DNA of 64,000 bases from Mesorhizobium sp. B2-3-4 (GTDB lineage Bacteria; Pseudomonadota; Alphaproteobacteria; Rhizobiales; Rhizobiaceae). The notes beneath the pieces are model-generated. The model ran no database searches, was not told the origin of the DNA, and saw only the letters and a list, made by a program, of their open reading frames with translations. A program made the position numbers and the translations under genes. The DNA lies in assembly GCF_006442315.1 (NCBI RefSeq), contig NZ_VFVY01000002.1, positions 489,427 to 553,426 of the forward strand, in the 5' to 3' direction. Of this stretch, positions 18,290 to 27,570 are shown piece after piece; position 1 is the first letter of the stretch, and each line of letters starts with the position of its first letter.

Positions 18290-19465
18290 CTAGCGTGTGC
18301 GCCACGCCGCCGCACCGGCGGCAACCAGCATCAGCACCGCCGCGACTGACGCGCATATGGCAAAGCCGAAGCCGGAATAGAGCGGTCCGAAGCCGGTTGT
18401 GCCGACGAACACCGCCAGATAGGTCACCGCGCTGTTCAGCCCCATGATCGTGCCGCGCCGCGACGGATCGAGCGCCGACAGGCGCATCACCAGCACGTTC
18501 AGCCCGAAATGATTGGCAAGTCCCCAGGCCGCGACCATGGCGAGCGTCAGGCCGTAGCTGCCGCTGGTCGCGGCGATCGCCGCGTAGACGAGGGCGACGA
18601 GAAGGTAGGCGAAGGGCATGACGCGCCGGGCGCCCAGCCGGTCGATGATGCCGTCGAAGAGCGCGGCGGTGCCAAATCCCGCGCCATAGGCGAGGGCGGC
18701 CAGGCCGTTGGCGCTGACCGGCTGCCCCAACCCGCTGTGGAGGTGGTCGCCAAGATAGCCATAGACACCGTAGAAGGCGGTCATGAAGGCGCCGCACGCG
18801 ATGAGAAGCGGCACGATGCCGGGAATGTTCAGCGCCGCGAGCGGGGCGGGTGCAGGGCCGGCCTTCCTGACATCCGGGAGTGAAGATGCCGTGAGACCGC
18901 CGAGCGCCACGGTGGCCAGCAGCGCCACGGCGGCGAAGACGGCACGCCAGTGCACGAGATCGGCAAGCACCGCCGACAGGGAAACGCCGGCCACCATGCT
19001 GAGCGTCCACCCGGTCAGCACCACGCCGATCGTGCCGCTTTCGCGGCCGGGCGGCGCGATGGCGGCGGCACTGGCATAGATGGCCGGCATGGCGATACCG
19101 GCGGCAATGCCGGCGAGAAGCTGAGCCGCGATCAGGGCGACCACCGTCGGCGCCACGGCACTGCCGACCAGCGCCGCCGCCAGCGTCAGCAACGCCGCCT
19201 GCAGCATGCGCCGCGCGCCGACCCGGTCGATATGGCGCGCCAGAAACAGGGCGCTCGCCGAGGTGCCGAGGCCGAAGGCCGCCGCCGCCATCATGACCGT
19301 GGGCACGCTGGTCGAAAACGATAGGGCCACCGCCGGCGCGATCGGGCCCAGCACCAGCGAGTTCGAACCGATCACGGCGATGCATCCAGTCAGCAGATAG
19401 GCCAGCGCCGGGATGGGCGCCCTGGTGTCCGTGCCCAAGGTTGCAGCTTGATCGTTGTTCGACAT
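18290..19465 (-). CDS. MFS efflux-type transporter
   Basis: A 391-residue, 12-helix major facilitator protein with alternating hydrophobic segments throughout. The loop between helices 2 and 3 reads ARHIDRVGARRMLQ, the MFS motif A. The central loop is short and hydrophilic (SSLPDVRKAGPAPAP). It looks like the drug/arabinose-efflux type (DHA1-like). It is divergently transcribed from an Lrp-family regulator with about 48 bases between starts, a common local-control arrangement, so amino acids or amino-acid-like compounds may be exported. Substrate unknown. Confidence 0.8.
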   Translation of the reverse strand: MSNNDQAATLGTDTRAPIPALAYLLTGCIAVIGSNSLVLGPIAPAVALSFSTSVPTVMMAAAAFGLGTSASALFLARHIDRVGARRMLQAALLTLAAALVGSAVAPTVVALIAAQLLAGIAAGIAMPAIYASAAAIAPPGRESGTIGVVLTGWTLSMVAGVSLSAVLADLVHWRAVFAAVALLATVALGGLTASSLPDVRKAGPAPAPLAALNIPGIVPLLIACGAFMTAFYGVYGYLGDHLHSGLGQPVSANGLAALAYGAGFGTAALFDGIIDRLGARRVMPFAYLLVALVYAAIAATSGSYGLTLAMVAAWGLANHFGLNVLVMRLSALDPSRRGTIMGLNSAVTYLAVFVGTTGFGPLYSGFGFAICASVAAVLMLVAAGAAAWRTR

Positions 19466-19513
19466 ATCCTCATAATGGCCGTATTAAATTCCGTGACAAT
19501 CGGGAATATCGGC

Positions 19514-20053
19514 ATGGATGAAGAAACAGATGGCATTCAGCGGAACAGGCCGACGGTTCGGGATGTCGACGCGATCGACCGAAGGATATTAGGCGTTCTG
19601 GTCGATGACGCGACGGTCAGCTATGCCGAGCTCGGCGAGCGCGTCGGCCTGTCGCCGCCGGCCGCGCATGAGCGCGTCAAGCGGCTTCGGCGCAGCGGTG
19701 CCATCCGCGGCACATCAGTCATCATCGATCCCAATGCGGTGAGGAAACCGCTGCTCGCCTTCGTCCATATCGACACCAGCGGTTGGGGCAAGACCCCGGA
19801 GCTGATGGCGATCTCGCAATATCCCGAGGTCGAGGAGATCCATACCGTCGCCGGCGATACATGCGTGCTGCTCAAGGTGCGGACCGAGGACACCAAGGCG
19901 CTCGAAGGACTGCTGTTGCGTCTCTACGAGACACCCGGCGTCACCTCGACGCGCAGCTACGTGGTTCTGGCGACCTATCTCGAACGGCCGGTGCAGCCCG
20001 GCATCACCACGCAGTGGCCGTCGCCGATGCACATGCGCAAGCCGCTCTACTGA
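19514..20053 (+). CDS. Lrp/AsnC-family transcriptional regulator
   Basis: A 179-residue regulator with an N-terminal AsnC helix-turn-helix (VDAIDRRILGVLVDDATVSY through LGERVGLSPPAAHERVKRLRRSG) and a C-terminal RAM/AsnC effector domain (VHTVAGDTCVLLKV-type region near residues 105-130). ATG 19514 is favoured because upstream in-frame starts at 19448 and 19475 would overlap the promoter or coding region of the divergent MFS gene. It probably controls that transporter, with an amino acid as possible effector. Confidence 0.85.
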   Translation: MDEETDGIQRNRPTVRDVDAIDRRILGVLVDDATVSYAELGERVGLSPPAAHERVKRLRRSGAIRGTSVIIDPNAVRKPLLAFVHIDTSGWGKTPELMAISQYPEVEEIHTVAGDTCVLLKVRTEDTKALEGLLLRLYETPGVTSTRSYVVLATYLERPVQPGITTQWPSPMHMRKPLY

Positions 20054-20070
20054 ACGGTTCGGGTTGCCGC

Positions 20071-21405
20071 CTAGCCTCCCAGCCGGATCGTCTCGAAATA
20101 GGCGTCGGTGCCGACCTGGCCGCCCTTCAGCGCGATCTCCAGCCCGTCGATCGCGCCGCCGCCATGGGCGACGCAGAGCGGTGATCCCGGTGATTGCGGC
20201 AGCGGCATGCGCACGGTCAGCGCGTCGATGGCCAATTGTCCGAGCGCGTGGCTGGACGTGTCGCCACCGGCGATCACCGCGCGCTTGAGTTTCTGCTCGG
20301 CGATCAGCCGGCGCAGGATGGTCCCCAACGCCCGCCCGAGCGCGTTCCTGGCGCCCTCGATGCGGTCGATCTCGGCACCGCGATCGGCCTGTGGACCGAG
20401 CGCGGTGTAGAGGATGACGCTGCGCCCCCTGGCCAGGCTCGCCAGCCCGGCCGCGACCGCCTGCTCGATCGCTTCGCCTGATCCCTCCGAGACCAGTCGC
20501 ATCGCATCCATTTCGACGCCGTCGAAGCCGTGGGCAAGCGCGTGCCGGATCTGCTTTTCCGTGGTGGGCGAGACGCTGCCCGACACGACGGCGAGCCGAT
20601 CGACCGGGCCGGGCGGTGCGAATGCCGCATGTCCCGATACGATGCCCTTGGCGGCCCATTCGGCAAGCAAGGCATATTCGGCGCCGGACGATCCGACGAC
20701 GAAGCCGTGGCCCTTGCCGTGGATGCGCCAAAGCTGTTCGCCGACCCGTTTCTGCGTCTCGCGGCCGTCGACGTCGAACAGCACGATGTCCTTGTCCTGC
20801 AGGAGCCGGTCGACCGCTTGCGCGAGATCGTCCGCCTGCAATGTCGCGAGGTCGATCAAGCCGGAACTGAGGTTGCTCTGGCGCGAAAGATGGACGAGCA
20901 GGTCGGCCTCGTCCATCGGCGTCACCGGATGCCTGCTCATCACCGGGTGCCGGTCGATGCGGAAATAGGCGCCCCGGAACGCCGCGAAGAGATTGCCGAA
21001 GGCGGTGTAGCGCTTGAGCTGCGGCGCCCCCACCACCATCGGCACGCTTGCCCCGCCGAAAATGCGCCTGCCGATCTCGGTGGCGCGGCCGATATTGCCG
21101 ACCGCCGGGCTGGAATCGAAGGTCGAGCAGATCTTGTAGTGGCAGATCGCCGCGTCGAGGCTTCGCAGCCATTCGAAGGCCGGCGTCAGGTTTTCCTCCA
21201 TCCATTGCGGCGTCTCGCTGCGGCTGGTGCCCGCCAGGCCAACGGCACGGCAATGGGAAAACCGCGCGAGCATCGACTGGTCGGGCCGGCGCATGAACAG
21301 CACGGTCGGCACGCCGCCGAGTTCGAGCGCCTCCATGACGTCGGTCGAGCCGGTAAGGTCGTCGCCATAGTAGCTGAGGAGCAGGTTGCGCGCGGCCATG
21401 TTCAT
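20071..21405 (-). CDS. oiaK: DUF1537 four-carbon acid sugar kinase family, OiaK-like
   Basis: A 444-residue kinase of the DUF1537 (OtnK) family. The N-terminal substrate domain opens with LLSYYGDDLTGSTDVMEAL. The C-terminal nucleotide domain contains AVIAGGDTSSHAL and LCVAHGGGAIDG. Its ATG overlaps the RLP1 stop by ATGA, so the two are translated together. In the D-apionate pathway OiaK phosphorylates 3-oxo-isoapionate and an RLP then decarboxylates or cleaves it. The tight coupling to an RLP gene and the nearby apnL, apsD and apnO homologues support that role over a threonate or erythronate kinase. Confidence 0.7.
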   Translation of the reverse strand: MNMAARNLLLSYYGDDLTGSTDVMEALELGGVPTVLFMRRPDQSMLARFSHCRAVGLAGTSRSETPQWMEENLTPAFEWLRSLDAAICHYKICSTFDSSPAVGNIGRATEIGRRIFGGASVPMVVGAPQLKRYTAFGNLFAAFRGAYFRIDRHPVMSRHPVTPMDEADLLVHLSRQSNLSSGLIDLATLQADDLAQAVDRLLQDKDIVLFDVDGRETQKRVGEQLWRIHGKGHGFVVGSSGAEYALLAEWAAKGIVSGHAAFAPPGPVDRLAVVSGSVSPTTEKQIRHALAHGFDGVEMDAMRLVSEGSGEAIEQAVAAGLASLARGRSVILYTALGPQADRGAEIDRIEGARNALGRALGTILRRLIAEQKLKRAVIAGGDTSSHALGQLAIDALTVRMPLPQSPGSPLCVAHGGGAIDGLEIALKGGQVGTDAYFETIRLGG

Positions 21406-22652
21406 GCCGCCTTGCCGTCGCCGAATTTCTCGATCGATCGGGCGAGTTCGACGTGGTGGCGTGCATAGTCCGCCAGCGCGATGCCCTCGACCGCGGCCTG
21501 CCAGGCCTGCAGCACGGCCCTCACGCCGGCGCCCGGCCCGTCCGGATGGCTGACGATGCCTCCCCCGCAGAGATAGAGAAGGTCGAGCGTGCGGCCGGTG
21601 CGCTCGTATGTTTCGGGCGCCTGGCCGCCCCATTGGCCGGAACAGGCCACCGGCAGCGCGCAATCCTGGGGCGAAAACAGCGGCGTCGTCACCGCCTCGA
21701 AGGAGCGGATGAAGGAATCGTCCGGCTCCCAGTATTTCGAGCCGATGCCGTTGATCTGGAACTGGTCGACGCCGAGCAGGCGCCAGAATTGCTGCCAGAC
21801 CTTGAAATCCATGCCGAGGCCGGGATGGCGCGTGAGGATGTCCCAGCCATTGCGGTGGGCATGCAGCACCAGCCCGGAGCGCTTTCTCAGATAGGCCATG
21901 CCGCCGAAGCCGATGGAGTTGATGTTGACGACGGCGCAATTGCCGCCGGCTTCGAGCACCAGATCGTGGTTGCGCATCATCTCGTCGGGATCGGCATGCG
22001 AGATGCCGAAGGCATACATCACCTTCTTGCCGGTCTTCTGCTCGTGGTCGAGGATCTCAGGCATGATCGCCTTCACCCGCTCGCCAAGCGGTGAATAGGC
22101 CGGGCTCATCAGCTTCTCGTCATCCTTGATGAAATCGACGCCGGCCTCGATCAGCTCGCCCACCATTTCGGCCGTCTCGTATGGCCTGAGCCCCAGCGCC
22201 GGCTTGACGATGGTGCCGATGATCGGCCGATCCTCGACCCCAGTCAGCTTGCGGCTGCCGGCAACGCCGAACTGGGGGCCGGGATGGGCGCCCCGATATT
22301 GCTCCGGCAGCTTCATGTCGATGACGCGGATGCCGGACAGACCCCGGATCGAATAGGTGCCGCCGATGGCGATGGTCATCAGCGCCGAAAGGTCGGTGCC
22401 GATTGAATCGAACGGGAAGCCGATGTCGACGTCGGCGCGCCGGAAAGGTCCGCTGCCGGATCCGGGCAGCGATGGCTGCGCGGCATCGGGCAGGGGCCGG
22501 ATCGCCAGCACGCGCGCCGCCACGCGCGCCTTCAATTCCTCGGTCTCCCCCGGCAGAGCGACGAAGGTGCCGGTCGACTGGTCGCTGGCGATCTTGGCCG
22601 CCAGGGCCTCGATGCTGCCAGGGGTTTCGATGCGATAGGTAAGCGTGATCAT
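21402..22652 (-). CDS. oiaX: RuBisCO-like protein 1, OiaX-like 3-oxo-isoapionate-4-phosphate decarboxylase
   Basis: A 416-residue form IV RuBisCO large-subunit homologue. It keeps the Lys of GTIVKPALGL (K150) and the carbamylated-Lys triad of DFIKDDE (K176, D178, E179), plus HAHR and CGGGIVSHPDGPGAG. RuBisCO loop-6 Lys and other carboxylase residues are not evident, so it is not a CO2-fixing enzyme. Genetic linkage to a DUF1537 kinase and ApnL/ApsD/ApnO homologues suggests conversion of 3-oxo-isoapionate 4-phosphate to L-erythrulose 1-phosphate and CO2. The hydrolase OiaT is also an RLP and remains an alternative. It is divergent from gntR1. Confidence 0.7.
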   Translation of the reverse strand: MITLTYRIETPGSIEALAAKIASDQSTGTFVALPGETEELKARVAARVLAIRPLPDAAQPSLPGSGSGPFRRADVDIGFPFDSIGTDLSALMTIAIGGTYSIRGLSGIRVIDMKLPEQYRGAHPGPQFGVAGSRKLTGVEDRPIIGTIVKPALGLRPYETAEMVGELIEAGVDFIKDDEKLMSPAYSPLGERVKAIMPEILDHEQKTGKKVMYAFGISHADPDEMMRNHDLVLEAGGNCAVVNINSIGFGGMAYLRKRSGLVLHAHRNGWDILTRHPGLGMDFKVWQQFWRLLGVDQFQINGIGSKYWEPDDSFIRSFEAVTTPLFSPQDCALPVACSGQWGGQAPETYERTGRTLDLLYLCGGGIVSHPDGPGAGVRAVLQAWQAAVEGIALADYARHHVELARSIEKFGDGKAA

Positions 22653-22705
22653 GATCGGCCGGCCGCTCGAAAAGGGTTCGAAAAAAGTTTCGTCACGTTG
22701 GAAAT

Positions 22706-22719
22706 CTGGTATAATGAGT
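22706..22719. promoter_or_regulatory. CTGGTATAATGAGT, candidate GntR operator between RLP1 and gntR1
   Basis: This 14-mer lies about 54 bases upstream of RLP1 in the divergent region. The identical 14-mer occurs at 31085-31098 upstream of the sugar SBP gene, and a related TGGTATGATCA site lies upstream of apnO. The repetition at three promoters of one predicted pathway makes it a good candidate for GntR1 binding. Confidence 0.6.
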
Positions 22720-22768
22720 ACATAAGTATTGCAAGAAATATCCGAACCGCGACGAGCGGGGCGACGAC

Positions 22769-22875
22769 GGCAATTCCGGGGAAAACCGTGCCACGGTTTT
22801 CTGTGCGGAACCGCGCGGAAGAACTGGAGCGACCCGCTCCAGGCGTAGGCATTCCGGTAATCCTGCCGGGAATGC
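22769..22875 (+). repeat. Three consecutive hairpins in the gntR1 leader
   Basis: First, a palindrome with inner arms AAAACCGTG and CACGGTTTT (22782-22800), flanked by imperfect GGCAATTCCG/CGGAACCGC, which resembles the repeat at 29818-29861. Second, CTGGAGCG-ACC-CGCTCCAG at 22824-22842. Third, GCATTCC...GGAATGC at about 22849-22875. They fill most of the untranslated leader of gntR1. No T-tract follows, so they look like accumulated palindromic repeats rather than a terminator. Confidence 0.5.
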
Positions 22876-22910
22876 TAAACAGGAACCGGGCCAGGGAGTG
22901 ATTCGTCACG

Positions 22911-23624
22911 ATGAACCGTTCGGAGCCGATCGTCCGGCGCAAACTTTCCGATGAAGTCTTTGCAAGGTTGAAGCGGCTGATCACCAGCGGCGAGCTGCAG
23001 CCCGGCGACGACATGCCGTCCGAGCGCGAGTTGATGGAGCGCTTCGAGGTCGGCCGGCCGGCGATCCGCGAGGCCATGCAGGCGCTCAGCAATATGGGGC
23101 TGGTCGCAATATCGCATGGCGAGCGCGCCAAGGTGCTGCAACTGACCGCAAAGTCGATCATCAGGCAGGTCGACGGCGCAGCCAAGATCATCCTGTCCTC
23201 GTCACGGGATACGCTCGAGCACCTGAAGACCGCGCGCATCTTCTTCGAGCGCGGCATGGTCAGGGAAGCCGCGGAAAAAGCCACGTCGGAGGATGTGCAG
23301 TTGCTGAAGGCGACCGTCGCCGAGCAGCGCGCTGCGCGCGGCGATTCCGAGGCCTTCATTTCGGCCGACATGAAATTCCATACCCAAATCGCGTCCATCT
23401 CAGGCAATCCGATCTACGTCGCGGTCAGCGAGGCCACGCTGGGCTGGCTGAAGGAATACCACACCGAAATGCTGATCTGGACCGGCAAGGAAAAATACAC
23501 GCTGACCGAGCACGAAGAGATCATCGACCGTATCGAGCACCGGGATGCCGATGGCGCCGAGAAGGCGATGATCAAGCATCTTGAACGGTCCCGTGCGCTC
23601 TATGTGATGAATTCCGAGAAGTAG
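22911..23624 (+). CDS. GntR-family (FadR subfamily) regulator 1
   Basis: A 237-residue regulator. The N-terminal winged helix reads KLSDEVFARLKRLITSGELQPGDDMPSEREL then FEVGRPAIREAMQALSNMGLV. The C-terminal FCD effector domain spans about residues 85-220, with metal-ligand candidates in DMKFHTQIA and HEEIIDRIEH. It is divergent from RLP1 and convergent with apnL, 9 bases apart. It is probably the local regulator of the apiose-type genes, acting at the TGGTAT sites. The SD is weak: AGGGAG lies about 13 bases from the ATG, with a small GTGA-TTCG-TCAC hairpin between. Confidence 0.85.
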   Translation: MNRSEPIVRRKLSDEVFARLKRLITSGELQPGDDMPSERELMERFEVGRPAIREAMQALSNMGLVAISHGERAKVLQLTAKSIIRQVDGAAKIILSSSRDTLEHLKTARIFFERGMVREAAEKATSEDVQLLKATVAEQRAARGDSEAFISADMKFHTQIASISGNPIYVAVSEATLGWLKEYHTEMLIWTGKEKYTLTEHEEIIDRIEHRDADGAEKAMIKHLERSRALYVMNSEK

Positions 23625-23633
23625 CCTGTTTGC

Positions 23634-25472
23634 CTAAACGAGCCTGGCAATCGCATAGGGCGACATGACGAGATCGCCCTGGCCAAGCGCGGAAACATCG
23701 ACCGGGACATGGTCCGCCGTCAGGTTAGCCAGCCAGACGATGGTTTCCCCGGAGGCAGTGCGGCCGGCCAGCGCCAGGACCCGCGTCTCGTCGCTCGTCG
23801 TGGCGGAGAGATGCGTCAGCCCAGCCAGCTCACAAAGCCCTTCGATGGCCCGCAGGATCGGCCGCGGCGTTCCTTGCGCGAGGGGTTCGCCTGATCCGGC
23901 AACCACGCCGAACGGGCCGGCAAAACTCGAAAGCGTCAGCATTTCCAGTCCCGCCGGCGCAACGCGCGCGGCATAACCGATCGTCCACGCGGCGGCGAAC
24001 TGCGCGGCATGGCGCGGATCGCGGTTCGCCATGGCAATGCGTTGTCCCTGCGGATTGTCCTTGGTCGCGCCGCCATAGGGGTTCTGGCGCATGGCGATTG
24101 TCGATGGTCCGATCCGGTACGGCTTGTTGCCGAAGATCGCCCGGGTGGACCGGGTGATGAAGGGCAGCGCCTCCAGCGACTGCATGACGCTGAGATCGTC
24201 CGCGGCATGCACGATCGGGTTGGTGCAGTGGGTGACGAAGTCGAGCAATCCGGCCGGAACCCGCTTGCGGTTGAGCTCGGTGAAATAGCTGAACATGCCG
24301 CCGCCGAGGCGGATGTCGGGAAAGGCCCGTCGCGCGGCGGCGTAGACATCCTCCAGCGGCGGGCATGCCGGCCAGGCGCTGCCCGGCGGTGTCGACTGGC
24401 GGTCGACCGAGGGCGACACCGCGATGGCGTCGAGCCGCAGGCCGGACTGCCGCACCATGTCGGCAACCTCGGAGAGTTCGGTATCGAGATCGCCGTTGCA
24501 GGCGACAACGCATTCGAGCGTTGTCGCCGCCGGCAAGGCGGCGGCGAGCCTGGCATGGGCACGCAATGCATCCATGCCGTGACCGCGCGTCGGATCGAAG
24601 TGGAGTAGCAATTGCTGTGGGCCGAGCCCGGCCAGTTCCGGCAGCTTGGCAAGCGACGCGTCGACGTCTTCGGGATAGATGACGACACCGATGTCAGGCA
24701 GTCGCGGTCCGGCCTCGCCGAGCTCGATGCGGACAGGCCCGATATCGGCCGTGGCGGCCGGCGTCCTTGCCTCGCCGGCAATACGCAGGCGGATCGTCTG
24801 GCGCACCGGTTCGCCTGCCGGCAAGACATAGGGCCACGGCAGCGCCAGCGGCCGCACATAGGTCTTGTAAGAGGCATCCGACCAGTTGCGCTGGTCTTCC
24901 ATCTCGAATGTGTCGCCCTCCATCCGGCACTCGGCGGTAACGCCGGGCCGCACCTGATGCGTGATGGCGCGCAAATCCTTGAAGGGTTGCCAGGGGTCGA
25001 TCAGATCGGGCAGTTCCGTCTCCACAACGCTGCCATCGGTGTGCTCGACGGTCACCGGACTGCCGGCGAGTCCGGCGATCGGGTGCAGGATACAGAAGCC
25101 GCAGCGGTTGGTCTCGAAGTCGCTGTCAGGCAGCGCGGTGACGTCGAAGCTGAGGCTGCCGTCGGCGGACCCTTCGATCGTCGTGCGGAAGTCGAGCCGG
25201 CTACCGCCCGGACCGGCGCAGCTTGCCGTATAGCTGACGCGGAAGCCGTCGTCGCGCTGGTCGATTGTGAGATCCGTCAGAGCGGGCTCATAGGTGCCCC
25301 AGTCGCGGTCGCGCACGATATAGGCGATGGCGCGCAGTACTTCGGTGCCGCCATGGCGGATGGTGCGCAGATTGCCGTTGACCAGTTCGGCATTCAGCGC
25401 ACCCGCCTGCAGCAGGATCGGCGAAGCTTCGGTCGCCCTGGTGCCGTAAAGATCGAAAGCGTCGGCCCTCAT
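23634..25472 (-). CDS. apnL: D-apionate lactonase-like protein
   Basis: A 612-residue cytoplasmic protein with no signal peptide. It begins MRADAFDLYGTRATEASPIL and has an N-terminal beta-rich part, then a TIM-barrel-like C-terminal part from about residue 270 (RLPDIGVVIYPEDVDASLAK onward). I recall this architecture for ApnL, which hydrolyses D-apionolactone to D-apionate. The start overlaps the apsD stop by ATGA, and ApsD makes that lactone by oxidising D-apiose, so the pairing is chemically coherent. Family recognition rests on overall resemblance and context rather than a single diagnostic motif. Confidence 0.65.
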   Translation of the reverse strand: MRADAFDLYGTRATEASPILLQAGALNAELVNGNLRTIRHGGTEVLRAIAYIVRDRDWGTYEPALTDLTIDQRDDGFRVSYTASCAGPGGSRLDFRTTIEGSADGSLSFDVTALPDSDFETNRCGFCILHPIAGLAGSPVTVEHTDGSVVETELPDLIDPWQPFKDLRAITHQVRPGVTAECRMEGDTFEMEDQRNWSDASYKTYVRPLALPWPYVLPAGEPVRQTIRLRIAGEARTPAATADIGPVRIELGEAGPRLPDIGVVIYPEDVDASLAKLPELAGLGPQQLLLHFDPTRGHGMDALRAHARLAAALPAATTLECVVACNGDLDTELSEVADMVRQSGLRLDAIAVSPSVDRQSTPPGSAWPACPPLEDVYAAARRAFPDIRLGGGMFSYFTELNRKRVPAGLLDFVTHCTNPIVHAADDLSVMQSLEALPFITRSTRAIFGNKPYRIGPSTIAMRQNPYGGATKDNPQGQRIAMANRDPRHAAQFAAAWTIGYAARVAPAGLEMLTLSSFAGPFGVVAGSGEPLAQGTPRPILRAIEGLCELAGLTHLSATTSDETRVLALAGRTASGETIVWLANLTADHVPVDVSALGQGDLVMSPYAIARLV

Positions 25473-26509
25473 TTCAGCAGGGCATCGATCTGCACCGGCT
25501 CGCGGCTGGCGGCACCGGCATAGGCGGCTTCGACGAGCGCGAATGTTTTCAGATTGTCCGCGCCCGAGGTTGCCGGCTCCTTGCCCGATGCAAGGCTGTC
25601 CACCCAGTGCTTCTGGATCGCCAGCACGCTTTCCTGGATGTTGTGCCATGGCCGCGAGGCCCAGGCGAGCAGTGGCGGCGACACGTCGCTGACGGTGGTG
25701 CCGCTCTTGCCAGCGACGGTGAGCTTGTAGCCCTGCGTCAGACGGATCGTGCCGTCGCCGCCGTCGAGTTCGATCAGCGTTTCCGGAAAAGGCTCCACGG
25801 CAAGCTTCGTCGCATAGCTGCAATCGACGACGGATGTGGCGCCGCCGGCATGGTCCATCAACATGGTGGCGACGTCCTCGCCGGCAATGGCCGGATTGAT
25901 GCGCGCCGTGCGGGCGGTGAGGCTGGTCACGTCACCCAACAGGAAGCGGGCGATGTCGAGAATATGGATGCCGAGATCCTCGATGATGAAACGCTTGCCC
26001 GTCGCCAGATAGGGCTGGCCGGAAAACACATCATAGCCGGAGCGGAAGGAGATGCGGCCGAAGAAGGGTGTGCCGATCTCACCGCTGTCGAGCACGGCGC
26101 GCACCGCCTGGATCGGCGATTGCCAGCGAAAGTTTTCGTGGACCATCAGCGGCACGCCGGCTTCGGCGCAGGCCCTCACCATCGCCTTGGCGTCGGCCAG
26201 CGTCGGCGCGAAAGGTTTCTGGCAAATCACCGGAACGCGGTTCCCGGCAGCCATCTCGACCAGCGGCCTGTGGCTGCCCACCGTGGTGGCGATATCGACG
26301 AAGTCGAGCTTCTCAGCCGCGAACATGGCGGCTGCGTCGGTGTAGCGCCGCGCCACGCCGAACTGGTCGCCGACGACCTTGAGCCGTTGCGGATCGCGGT
26401 CGCAGATGGCGACGATCTCAGCGCCTTCTATGTCGCGCCAGGCATGCATCTGGTTGACGGCGAAGAAGCCGCAGCCGATCAGCGCTCCACGCAATTCAGC
26501 CATCCTCAA
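25469..26509 (-). CDS. apsD: Gfo/Idh/MocA-family dehydrogenase, D-apiose dehydrogenase-like
   Basis: A 346-residue NAD(P)-dependent oxidoreductase. The nucleotide fold starts with GALIGCGFFAVNQMHAW. The Gfo/Idh/MocA lysine motif is CQKPFAP, with VHENFRWQSP and GIHILDIARF supplying further active-site residues. In the apiose pathway ApsD oxidises D-apiose to the lactone hydrolysed by ApnL. It overlaps the upstream permease gene and the downstream apnL gene by ATGA at both ends. The transporter, dehydrogenase and lactonase therefore form one coupled operon. Confidence 0.7.
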   Translation of the reverse strand: MRMAELRGALIGCGFFAVNQMHAWRDIEGAEIVAICDRDPQRLKVVGDQFGVARRYTDAAAMFAAEKLDFVDIATTVGSHRPLVEMAAGNRVPVICQKPFAPTLADAKAMVRACAEAGVPLMVHENFRWQSPIQAVRAVLDSGEIGTPFFGRISFRSGYDVFSGQPYLATGKRFIIEDLGIHILDIARFLLGDVTSLTARTARINPAIAGEDVATMLMDHAGGATSVVDCSYATKLAVEPFPETLIELDGGDGTIRLTQGYKLTVAGKSGTTVSDVSPPLLAWASRPWHNIQESVLAIQKHWVDSLASGKEPATSGADNLKTFALVEAAYAGAASREPVQIDALLK

Positions 26510-27570
26510 CCCGCCTTTGCCATCTGCATCAGGGTAACACGCTGCTGCAGCCGGCGCTGCGCCTGGTCGACGACAACGGCGACGATGATGACGAGGCCCT
26601 TGATGACCATCTGCCAGAAGGAACTGACCCCCATCATCACCAGCCCGTCCGACAGGATGCCGATGACGAAGGCGCCCACGATGGTGCCGCCGATCGTGCC
26701 GCGGCCGCCCGACATGGAGGTGCCGCCGAGCACCGCCGCGGCGATGGCGTTCAGTTCGAAGCTCTCGCCGGTCGCCGGGTGCGAAGCCATCAGTTCCGAT
26801 GAGATGATCAGGCCGACGATCGCCGCGCAGAAGCCGGAGAACATGTAGACGAACATCTTGACCATGTTGACGCGGACGCCCGAAATCCGCGCCGCGCGCT
26901 CATTGCCGCCGACCGCGAAGATGTGGCGGCCGAGCGGGGTGTAGCGGGCGAGATAGGCCGCCCCCAGCGCCACCACGATCAGGATCCAGATCGACACCGG
27001 CAGTCCGAGCAGCCGGCCGGCGCCGAGGAAGCCGAAGCCCGTGGTGCCGAGTTCCGGCTTGCCGACCAGATTGGGGAAGGTACGACCGTCGGACGACAGC
27101 AGCGCCATGCCGCGCGCCACATAGAGCACGCCGAGGGTGGCGATGAAGGGCGCGACATTGAGTCTGGTGATCAGCAGTCCGTTGACCGCACCGATCAGGA
27201 TGCCGACCGCCAGCGTGATCAGGATGATCTCGACCACGTTGAAATAGACGGTGTAGCCGATCTGCAGGTCGATACCGTTGAGCACGAGATAGCCGGCCAC
27301 CATGCCGCACAGGCCGACGATCGAACCGACCGAAAGGTCGATGCCGCCAGTGATGATGACGAAGGTCATGCCCATGGCGAGGAAGGCGTTGAGCGCCACA
27401 TGCTTGGCCATCAGGATCAGGTTCGCCGCCGACAGGAAGTTGGGCGCCGCGATCGAGAAGAACACCAGAACCGCGATCAGCGCGATGAAGGTCCTGAGCT
27501 TCATCAGTGTCAGCAGTGCCGAGCCACTCGAGGCCGATGGGGCGGCCGCCTTGGCCGGAATGTCAGTCAT
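26506..27570 (-). CDS. Ribose-type ABC transporter permease (apiose-type operon)
   Basis: A 354-residue RbsC/XylH-family permease with 8-10 membrane segments. Family motifs include MTFVIITGGIDLSVGSIVGLCG near the middle of the N-terminal half and AVLGGTSMSGGRGTIGGTIVGA near the C-terminus. It is probably the homodimeric channel of the importer formed with the ATPase at 27570-29126 and the SBP at 29928-30869. A TGATG junction joins it to the ATPase gene and an ATGA junction to apsD. Predicted substrate is D-apiose by context. Confidence 0.88.
   Translation of the reverse strand: MTDIPAKAAAPSASSGSALLTLMKLRTFIALIAVLVFFSIAAPNFLSAANLILMAKHVALNAFLAMGMTFVIITGGIDLSVGSIVGLCGMVAGYLVLNGIDLQIGYTVYFNVVEIILITLAVGILIGAVNGLLITRLNVAPFIATLGVLYVARGMALLSSDGRTFPNLVGKPELGTTGFGFLGAGRLLGLPVSIWILIVVALGAAYLARYTPLGRHIFAVGGNERAARISGVRVNMVKMFVYMFSGFCAAIVGLIISSELMASHPATGESFELNAIAAAVLGGTSMSGGRGTIGGTIVGAFVIGILSDGLVMMGVSSFWQMVIKGLVIIVAVVVDQAQRRLQQRVTLMQMAKAG

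Noticed and set aside
21402..22652. Calling RLP1 a true RuBisCO linked to the Calvin-type aldolase gene
   Set aside because: Loop-6 and other carboxylase residues are missing, there is no small subunit or phosphoribulokinase, and the kinase and lactonase neighbours point to an RLP.
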